From Bacteroides fragilis (lineage in GTDB: Bacteria; Bacteroidota; Bacteroidia; Bacteroidales; Bacteroidaceae): 64,000 nucleotides of DNA. Below, one piece after another: positions 57,911-64,000 of this stretch. Every line of letters starts with the position of its first letter. Position 1 is the first letter of the stretch. A program made the position numbers and the translations under genes. The DNA lies in NCBI RefSeq assembly GCF_019583405.1, contig NZ_SZUU01000002.1, forward strand, positions 186,001 through 250,000. The letters run 5' to 3'. The notes under the pieces are model-generated. The model was given only the letters and a program-made list of their open reading frames with translations, made no database searches and had not been told where the DNA came from.

Positions 57911-58303
57911 CTATTCTACAGTAAACTGTCCGTATACATACCCACCAGCTGCATTGGTAAATTCAAGCACATAAGTTCCCGGAGTTAAATCAGCAATAGA
58001 GAACGAAGTAACCTGACCGGCAGCTGTTACATCCATAGAAGACGAATAAACTTCTTTTTTAGCATCAGTAATTTCTTTCACTGCAATATCTACATTACCT
58101 ATAGCCTTTGAGAACTTAATAAATAAGGTAGAACCATCGATATCCGCAGAAATAGGAATAAGCGGGTTGATAGAACGGCTACCTTCCTCTATAATCTCTC
58201 CATCCAAGATAATAGGTCTACGAAGAACTTCATTTGACATAGCATACATGGATTGTCCAATGAACAATGCCACAATCAATGATAAAATAACACGCAATTT
58301 CAT
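57911..58303 (-). CDS. DUF3244 family secreted protein
   Basis: 130 residues: signal peptide (MKLRVILSLIVALFIGQSMYA), RRPIILDGEI and a small Ig-like beta-sandwich ending LTPGTYVLEFTNAAGGYVYGQFTVE, the standard DUF3244 pattern (related to secretion-domain-like folds). Typically encoded next to TPR/HTH membrane regulators in Bacteroides, as here (58469-60238). Function unknown; periplasmic or surface. Strong promoter. Confidence 0.85.
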   Translation of the reverse strand: MKLRVILSLIVALFIGQSMYAMSNEVLRRPIILDGEIIEEGSRSINPLIPISADIDGSTLFIKFSKAIGNVDIAVKEITDAKKEVYSSSMDVTAAGQVTSFSIADLTPGTYVLEFTNAAGGYVYGQFTVE

Positions 58304-58325
58304 ATTTTATTTGTTTTGGTTTCGT

Positions 58326-58356
58326 CAAATATAGCGCATTTGGCTAAGATAGCAAA
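58326..58356 (-). promoter_or_regulatory. Consensus promoter of the DUF3244 gene
   Basis: Minus-strand TTTG (58353-58356), 19-nt spacer, TATATTTG (58326-58333), 23 nt before the ATG. Confidence 0.8.
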
Positions 58357-58468
58357 ACAAATCACCCGGACAAATACAGCAAGGGTTAATATCACATAAA
58401 TTACTATATATAAGCAATTTACACAAACAAGCAGAAGCATATACCCGGACAACCAGCATAAAATTGAA

Positions 58469-60238
58469 CTAATATTTCTGCAAGAAATTATCCAAATCAT
58501 CGGATACTGATAAATTTAATCGTTTTTTCAAACGTCCTTTAGCCTTTGTCACCGACTCAGAAGTCGTTAGAAAAGCGAGTCCCAAAACTTCATGTGTAAT
58601 GCCAAATTTCAACAAGCAACAAATTTCGATATCATGCTTAGTCAAATTAGGAAATTCCTTTTTAATACGTATAATGAAATCATTGTGTAAAGCATTGGAT
58701 AGATGAAATAACTTATCCCAATCACCATCCAAAAGTTGTTTTTTATCAGAGGCATTTTCCATGTCCTCTTTCTTTCTCAACATTAGTAGTATACGAAGTC
58801 CTTGCATGTAGATAGCATAAAGATCACCATCATCACTATCTGGTATATTCCCCTTCTTCTCAACTAAATGAACAGATAATGTTCTATTCTGATCTTCAAG
58901 AACGGACACCTTTCCTTGTAATTCTCCTATCTGATTTCGATAATCTCGTAATGTCTCTTTTTGTAAGTTTCTATAATTGAGTATTTGCTCTTGATACATT
59001 TCTATCTCGGTAACGTTCTGACGAATTCTTTGGCTAATATCTCTGATCAACTTCTGATTGGTTCGATATTTATAATAAATGTATACAATAACCAATATAG
59101 CAATAAAGCCTATAAACGAACCGATCAAGAGAATGTTCTTTTTCTCAATACTGGCTTGCAAACTTTCTTTCTGCCATTTTTCACTATCATACTTACCCTG
59201 CAAGTCCGCTATGTTATTCCGAATTTCAATATCTCGAGTTATTATTTGTAAAGAATCTGCTATATCCTTATATCCAACAGCACTCTTAAAATCATTCAAT
59301 TCTTTTTTCAGATCATATAGGCACTCACAAGCATCTCTCTTTACTATTAAATTCGCATTCTCAAGACACAATGCAAGATACATTTCTGCATCCTTCAACC
59401 TGCCAATATATAAATATAAATTACCTAAAGCTAAATATCCAGAATATAATTTCTCCTGATCCTTTTCTTTCTTCAAGAAAGACAAAAAATAATATTCAGC
59501 CCCAACATAATCCCCTTGAGAACGATGAATAACCCCCAATTCTAAAAGTATAGATCCCACAGCCGAATATTCTTTCTGACTAGAAATATACAAAGCCTTA
59601 TCATAATAATAATATGCACTATCTATTTGATTCTTATATAAAAACGCCCTTCCTATATTTCTATTAGCATATGTCATACAAAGTGAATCTGAAATACCAG
59701 AATAGTAAACCAAAGATAATCTATAGTCATTCAATGCTGCATCAAATAATTTTTGCCTTCTGTTCAAATCTCCTATTCCTTCTGACACTAACCCTAACAA
59801 TTTAAACTGCTTAGTATTTTGAAGTACATCTTTCGCCTTTAAATAAAATTTCATAGCGTCTTCCACTTTATCAAGACTTTCCATCACTCTTCCATAATAA
59901 TAGAAAGCTTTTCCTTTGGATACAATATCTTCAGTATAAGATCCATAATAACCAACCGCAAATTTAATGAGGGAATCCGAAGTAAATTTCATGTAATTCT
60001 TGTCCATAGCCTGAGTCATTAGCAGGCTATAATCTGCTTGAGCTTTGCCATGAAGGCTTTCAGGAGTTGGAATGTGCTTTAAAATAGTCATAGCACTATC
60101 CGGATCAGATTCCATTATTCTCTCAGCTTGAGACAATGATAATACAACTGTATCCGGTGTCGAATGACATGATACAACCAAAAGACCAAATAAAACAACA
60201 AAAAGATAACCAAATCGTAAGTGCGTGTTCATTTTCAT
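58469..60238 (-). CDS. TPR-containing membrane regulator with C-terminal helix-turn-helix
   Basis: 589 residues: lipoprotein-like N-terminus (FGLLVVSCHS), TPR repeats at about 30-330 (DAMKFYLKAKDVLQ, AALNDYRLSLVYY, YYYDKALYIS, AEYYFLSFLKKEK), one TM helix at about 376-398, a coiled coil, and a C-terminal LuxR-like HTH (LTKHDIEICCLLKFGITHEVLGLAFLTTSESVTKAKGRLKKRL). This is a common Bacteroides architecture in which periplasmic TPRs sense a signal and the cytoplasmic HTH acts on DNA. The natural target is the adjacent DUF3244 gene downstream on the same strand. Confidence 0.8.
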   Translation of the reverse strand: MKMNTHLRFGYLFVVLFGLLVVSCHSTPDTVVLSLSQAERIMESDPDSAMTILKHIPTPESLHGKAQADYSLLMTQAMDKNYMKFTSDSLIKFAVGYYGSYTEDIVSKGKAFYYYGRVMESLDKVEDAMKFYLKAKDVLQNTKQFKLLGLVSEGIGDLNRRQKLFDAALNDYRLSLVYYSGISDSLCMTYANRNIGRAFLYKNQIDSAYYYYDKALYISSQKEYSAVGSILLELGVIHRSQGDYVGAEYYFLSFLKKEKDQEKLYSGYLALGNLYLYIGRLKDAEMYLALCLENANLIVKRDACECLYDLKKELNDFKSAVGYKDIADSLQIITRDIEIRNNIADLQGKYDSEKWQKESLQASIEKKNILLIGSFIGFIAILVIVYIYYKYRTNQKLIRDISQRIRQNVTEIEMYQEQILNYRNLQKETLRDYRNQIGELQGKVSVLEDQNRTLSVHLVEKKGNIPDSDDGDLYAIYMQGLRILLMLRKKEDMENASDKKQLLDGDWDKLFHLSNALHNDFIIRIKKEFPNLTKHDIEICCLLKFGITHEVLGLAFLTTSESVTKAKGRLKKRLNLSVSDDLDNFLQKY

Positions 60239-60249
60239 TAAGTTTTTCG

Positions 60250-60257
60250 CAAAAATA
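60250..60257 (-). promoter_or_regulatory. -7 element TATTTTTG of the TPR regulator
   Basis: Minus-strand TATTTTTG only 12 nt before the ATG at 60238; very short leader. No clear -33. Confidence 0.4.
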
Positions 60258-60274
60258 CGGAAAAAACTTAAAGT

Positions 60275-61003
60275 TTAACGATTTAAAGTTGCATTTTGTT
60301 CCATGCGCTGATGCTCTTCAATCAGCTCCATGTTTGATTTCGCTTTTGTAATAAAATCTTTTACTAATTTATTATTTTTAAAAGAATAAGGGGCATCTTT
60401 CATGATGTCCTCTATTTGGGGAGTCATAACAGGATAAGGTAGTGTGCTGCAAAGCATCATAAATACACTCGGACCTAAAACCGTTTCGTAATTATCTGAG
60501 ATAAATTTTTTGATAAAGCCATTCATATCTTGCATTAACGAATCGCCCTCGTGAGTCAATTGCTCATGAATATCAGCCAAGTCGGCACCATCCATCACCA
60601 TGCGGGCTTCTTTACGTTGCAATTCTTCTATCTGAACATCCAATGAATTCTTTTTATCAATAAAAGCGTAGAGGGCATTGTTCAAAGAGGTACCTTTCGC
60701 AACCAATTCAGTATTTGTAATTGAAACCTGAATATTACCTTTTTCAATCACCAAAGGCATGATGCTTTCGTCACCAATATAAAGTGTGGCCATTACTACC
60801 GAATCCACTTTGCCTTTCATTGAAAACAATCCATGCACCACTTCTGCAGAATCAATATTGAGCCACTCTCCGTTCTGAAGCACTTTAATAAAAAGCATCT
60901 TACCATCCAGACTGGTTACAGAAGAGGCGCCCTCAATCTTATACTTACGACTACAAGAAGTGAAAACAAAAAGCAAAAGTAAAAAAGGCAATACTTTATT
61001 CAT
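60275..61003 (-). CDS. DUF4369 domain lipoprotein
   Basis: 242 residues from MNKVLPFLLLLFVFTSCS (lipobox Cys about 17). The N-terminal DUF4369 domain (KIEGASSVTSLDGKMLFIKVLQNGEWLNIDSAEVVHGLFSMKGKVDSVVMATLYIGDESIMPLVIEKG in segments) is the beta-rich part that usually precedes an AhpC/TSA thioredoxin domain; here the rest is helical and the thioredoxin domain is absent. Start at 61003 is chosen for the lipoprotein signal. A TACCTTTG element is at 61027-61034. Confidence 0.8.
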   Translation of the reverse strand: MNKVLPFLLLLFVFTSCSRKYKIEGASSVTSLDGKMLFIKVLQNGEWLNIDSAEVVHGLFSMKGKVDSVVMATLYIGDESIMPLVIEKGNIQVSITNTELVAKGTSLNNALYAFIDKKNSLDVQIEELQRKEARMVMDGADLADIHEQLTHEGDSLMQDMNGFIKKFISDNYETVLGPSVFMMLCSTLPYPVMTPQIEDIMKDAPYSFKNNKLVKDFITKAKSNMELIEEHQRMEQNATLNR

Positions 61004-61149
61004 AGGATACACAACTTTTTCGGTGACAAAGGTACAACGGATTCGTAAGCAAATGAAACATTTTATCAATATTTAAAACTTGTAAGACTCTTTTCTTTAA
61101 TAATCCTTATAAACATCTATATAAGGACGGATTTTTCATTTACTTTATC

Positions 61150-61157
61150 TAAATTTG
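61150..61157 (+). promoter_or_regulatory. -7 element TAAATTTG of the sulfatase maturase gene
   Basis: Exact TAnnTTTG match, 86 nt upstream of the ATG at 61243. Confidence 0.45.
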
Positions 61158-61242
61158 CACTTTCAGAGTTGACAAATAGTCAATGAGTTATTGAATTGGT
61201 CAGCCCGCTAACTCGTAAAATTGTAATCGTATAATATAGAAA

Positions 61243-62481
61243 ATGTCTACTACCTACGCACCCTTTGCCAAGCCGCTATACGTAATGCTCAAGCCCGTAG
61301 GGGCTATATGCAACCTTGCATGTGATTATTGTTATTATCTGGAAAAGTCCCGGCTTTATCAAGAAAATCCCAAACATGTGATGAGTGACGAACTGCTTGA
61401 AAAATTCATCGAACAATACATCAACTCGCAAACTATGCCACAAGTACTCTTCACCTGGCACGGAGGAGAGACATTGATGCGTCCACTCTCTTTCTATAAG
61501 AAAGCGATGGAACTGCAAAAAAAATATGCTCGCGGAAGAAGCATAGACAACTGCATACAGACCAACGGAACCATGCTGACCGACGAGTGGTGTGAGTTTT
61601 TTCGTGAAAACAACTGGCTGGTAGGAGTTTCGATAGACGGTCCTCAAGAGTTTCATGATGAATACCGAAAAAACAAACTTGGCAAACCCTCGTTTGTAAA
61701 AGTCATGAATGGCATCAACCTTTTAAAAAAGCATGGAGTAGAATGGAATGCCATGGCGGTAGTGAATGATTTTAATGCAGACTATCCGTTGGACTTTTAT
61801 CACTTTTTCAAAGAATTAGGTTGCCATTATATTCAGTTCGCTCCCATTGTGGAACGCATTTTGCCACATCAGGATGGACGTCATCTGGCCTCACTGGCAC
61901 AACGCGAAGGGGGAAAATTGGCCGAATTTTCCGTCACACCGGAACAATGGGGAACCTTCCTCTGTACACTTTTTGATGAATGGGTAAAGAAAGATGTAGG
62001 CAATTATTATATCCAACTTTTCGATTCTACCCTTGCCAACTGGGTAGGTGAACAACCGGGAGTATGCTCCATGGCAAAAACATGCGGACACGCCGGCGTA
62101 ATGGAATTCAACGGAGATGTCTACTCATGTGACCATTTCGTGTTTCCGGAATTCAAACTGGGCAACATCTACAATCAAACTCTGGTAGAGATGATGTATA
62201 GTGAACGCCAGACCTCTTTCGGACAAATGAAACAAAAGTCACTTCCCACCCAGTGTAAAGAGTGCGAATTTCTATTTGCCTGCAATGGTGAATGCCCCAA
62301 AAATCGTTTTTGTCGCACAGCAAATGGTGAACCGGGGCTAAACTATCTGTGCAAAGGATATCATCAATTCTTCAGGCATGTGGCTCCTTATATGGATTTC
62401 ATGAAAAACGAATTGATGAACCAACGGCCGCCGGCCAATGTGATGGACGCTATCAAAGAAAACAAATTGATCATAGATTAA
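61243..62481 (+). CDS. chuR: Anaerobic sulfatase-maturating enzyme (radical SAM/SPASM)
   Basis: 412 residues. Radical-SAM motif CNLACDYCYY (Cys at about 24, 28, 31), VLFTWHGGETLMRP, VGVSIDGPQEFHD and the C-terminal SPASM cysteines (CSMAKTCGHAGVMEFNGDVYSCDHFVFP and CKECEFLFACNGECPKNRF). It oxidises the active-site Ser or Cys of sulfatases to formylglycine without oxygen, needed for use of sulfated glycans such as heparin and chondroitin sulfate; ChuR in B. thetaiotaomicron is this enzyme. No sulfatase gene is in the window. Followed 41 bp later by the S46 peptidase. Confidence 0.92.
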   Translation: MSTTYAPFAKPLYVMLKPVGAICNLACDYCYYLEKSRLYQENPKHVMSDELLEKFIEQYINSQTMPQVLFTWHGGETLMRPLSFYKKAMELQKKYARGRSIDNCIQTNGTMLTDEWCEFFRENNWLVGVSIDGPQEFHDEYRKNKLGKPSFVKVMNGINLLKKHGVEWNAMAVVNDFNADYPLDFYHFFKELGCHYIQFAPIVERILPHQDGRHLASLAQREGGKLAEFSVTPEQWGTFLCTLFDEWVKKDVGNYYIQLFDSTLANWVGEQPGVCSMAKTCGHAGVMEFNGDVYSCDHFVFPEFKLGNIYNQTLVEMMYSERQTSFGQMKQKSLPTQCKECEFLFACNGECPKNRFCRTANGEPGLNYLCKGYHQFFRHVAPYMDFMKNELMNQRPPANVMDAIKENKLIID

Positions 62482-62522
62482 AATAGTAAAACAACGAATC
62501 ATTCTAATTTTTTTATAAACTA

Positions 62523-64000
62523 ATGAACAGACTCAAACTTTACTTACTGGCGCTGACTGCGCTGGCCGTTTGTTCCGCAAAGGCGGACGAGGGTATGTGG
62601 TTACTGCAATTGATGCAGCAACAACACTCTATTGATATGATGAAAAAACAAGGACTGAAACTTGAAGCACAAGACTTGTATAATCCCAACGGAGTCTCAC
62701 TGAAAGATGCCGTAGGCATTTTCGGCGGAGGATGTACAGGCGAAATTATTTCACCGGAGGGGTTAATATTAACAAACCACCACTGTGGATACGCTTCCAT
62801 CCAACAACATAGTTCTGTAGAACATGATTATCTGACAGATGGTTTTTGGGCAACCTCAAGAGACAAAGAATTGCCGACTCCAGGGCTGAAATTTACATTT
62901 ATCGAACGTATAGAAGACATTACAGATATCGTAAATGCTAAAATAGCTGCTAAAGAAATCACTGAATCAGAATCATTCAGCAGTACATTTCTTAATAAAC
63001 TGGCTAAGGAGTTGTTTGAAAAGAGCGACTTGAAAGAGAAAAAAGGAATCGTTCCGCAAGCTTTGCCTTTTTACGCCGGAAATAAATTCTATATGTTCTA
63101 TAAGAAGGTATATCCGGACGTACGTATGGTAGCCGCTCCCCCTTCATCAATCGGTAAGTTCGGTGGTGAAACCGACAACTGGATGTGGCCACGCCATACC
63201 GGTGACTTTTCAATGTTCCGTATCTATGCTGACGCTAATGGAGAACCTGCAGAATACAATGCTTCCAATGTCCCCCTGAAAACCAAGAAACACCTGAACA
63301 TCTCTATCAAAGGGCTGAAAGAGGGAGATTATGCCATGATCATGGGATTCCCGGGAAGCACCAGCCGTTATCTCACCGTTTCGGAAGTGAAAGAACGCAT
63401 GGAGGCAAGCAATGCCCCCCGTATCCGTATCCGCGGAACCCGTCAGGACGTGTTGAAAGAAGCGATGAACGCCAGCGATAAAGTACGTATTCAATATGCC
63501 AATAAATATGCAGGTTCAAGCAACTATTGGAAGAACTCCATCGGCATGAACAAAGCTATCATCGATAACAATGTTTTGGGAACAAAAGCAGAACAGGAAG
63601 CTAAATTCGCTAAGTTTGCCAAAGAAAAAAATAATACCGACTACATGAATGTAGTGGCAAAGATCGACGAGGCTGTAGCTAAAACTTCTCCAATCAAATA
63701 TCAACAGACCTGTCTGACGGAAACATTTTTCGGCGGTATTGAATTCGGTAGCCCATTTATGGTAATGGACAAACTGAAAGAAGCATTGGAACAGAAAAAC
63801 GATTCAAGTATTGAAGCTAACATCAAAGTGCTGAAAGAGGTATTCAACGACATCCATAATAAAGACTATGATCACGAAGTAGACCGTAAAGTAGCCAAAG
63901 CCCTGTTGCCACTATACGCAGAAATGATTCCTGCCGAACAGCGCCCTGCCATCTACGATGTGATTGAGAAAGAGTATAAAGGCGACTACAATGCATACGT
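62523..64000 (+). CDS. S46 family dipeptidyl-peptidase (DPP7/DPP11), 3' truncated
   Basis: The first 492 codons are present; the gene runs off the right edge. Signal peptide [21 protein letters not shown], then [10 protein letters not shown], the catalytic His in [14 protein letters not shown] (about 84) and [25 protein letters not shown] (about 215-240) containing the catalytic Asp region, all characteristic of S46. The Ser (GNSGSP-type) and the residue that separates DPP7 (Gly) from DPP11 (Arg) specificity lie beyond the window. Periplasmic enzyme releasing dipeptides from oligopeptides. Confidence 0.92.
   Translation, partial: MNRLKLYLLALTALAVCSAKADEGMWLLQLMQQQHSIDMMKKQGLKLEAQDLYNPNGVSLKDAVGIFGGGCTGEIISPEGLILTNHHCGYASIQQHSSVEHDYLTDGFWATSRDKELPTPGLKFTFIERIEDITDIVNAKIAAKEITESESFSSTFLNKLAKELFEKSDLKEKKGIVPQALPFYAGNKFYMFYKKVYPDVRMVAAPPSSIGKFGGETDNWMWPRHTGDFSMFRIYADANGEPAEYNASNVPLKTKKHLNISIKGLKEGDYAMIMGFPGSTSRYLTVSEVKERMEASNAPRIRIRGTRQDVLKEAMNASDKVRIQYANKYAGSSNYWKNSIGMNKAIIDNNVLGTKAEQEAKFAKFAKEKNNTDYMNVVAKIDEAVAKTSPIKYQQTCLTETFFGGIEFGSPFMVMDKLKEALEQKNDSSIEANIKVLKEVFNDIHNKDYDHEVDRKVAKALLPLYAEMIPAEQRPAIYDVIEKEYKGDYNAY

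Overview
The window is chromosomal DNA from a member of the Bacteroidales, almost certainly Bacteroides (B. fragilis / B. thetaiotaomicron type). Evidence seen directly: many promoters fit the Bacteroides sigma-ABfr pattern (TTTG, 19-21 nt, TAnnTTTG); translation starts lack Shine-Dalgarno boxes; lipoproteins carry Bacteroidetes-type signal peptides; and Bacteroidales-typical families are present (NVEALA peptides, 6-bladed propeller lipoproteins, DUF3244, DUF4369, S46 peptidase, anaerobic sulfatase maturase). The species is inference.

Positions 1-20200 are mostly housekeeping: the 3' end of a NagB-like deaminase/LmbE protein, a tyrosine phosphatase, a large exported amidase-like protein, a compact operon of small unknown proteins (5880-7234), radical-SAM YgiQ, Mfd, a polyprenol-phosphate glycosyltransferase followed by dihydroorotase, and the stand-alone cobalamin methionine synthase activation domain. 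A decayed 23S-IVS-like four-helix gene inside a 456-bp unit with imperfect terminal inverted repeats is wedged between the last two. Three paralogous outer-membrane barrel proteins and a lipoprotein follow.

Positions 20491-32776 hold an NTF2-like protein, an ECF sigma factor with a four-TM partner, a metallophosphoesterase followed by a heterodimeric ABC exporter with one degenerate ATPase site, the SbcC/SbcD nuclease, and a PlsC-type acyltransferase. Positions 33010-41904 are one efflux operon reading leftward: membrane-fusion lipoprotein, RND permease, TolC-type channel, second RND permease.

Positions 42314-61003 are the accessory region and the most interesting part. Almost all genes read leftward and are exported or membrane proteins: two Cys-containing NVEALA/NIEALA precursor peptides, five 6-bladed beta-propeller lipoproteins, two DUF1573 proteins (one fused to a redoxin-like domain), a redoxin-like fragment, a transglutaminase-like lipoprotein, signal peptidase I translationally coupled to an O-antigen-ligase/TPR protein, and a divergent inner-membrane protein with a cytoplasmic winged-helix domain facing a TGACGT-type operator cluster. 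A DUF3244 protein, a TPR/HTH membrane regulator and a DUF4369 lipoprotein flank it. The layout suggests a regulated peptide export, maturation and sensing system in the cell envelope; its function is inference. A candidate small RNA lies on the opposite strand inside this cluster. The window ends with the anaerobic sulfatase maturase gene and a truncated S46 dipeptidyl-peptidase.

Intergenic DNA is rich in repeats: two tandem arrays with the same 22-bp period, a perfect 29-bp inverted repeat between convergent genes, CACAGAG-type repeats, and purine-rich GAACGATGAA repeats. No tRNA, rRNA, CRISPR array or insertion sequence was seen.
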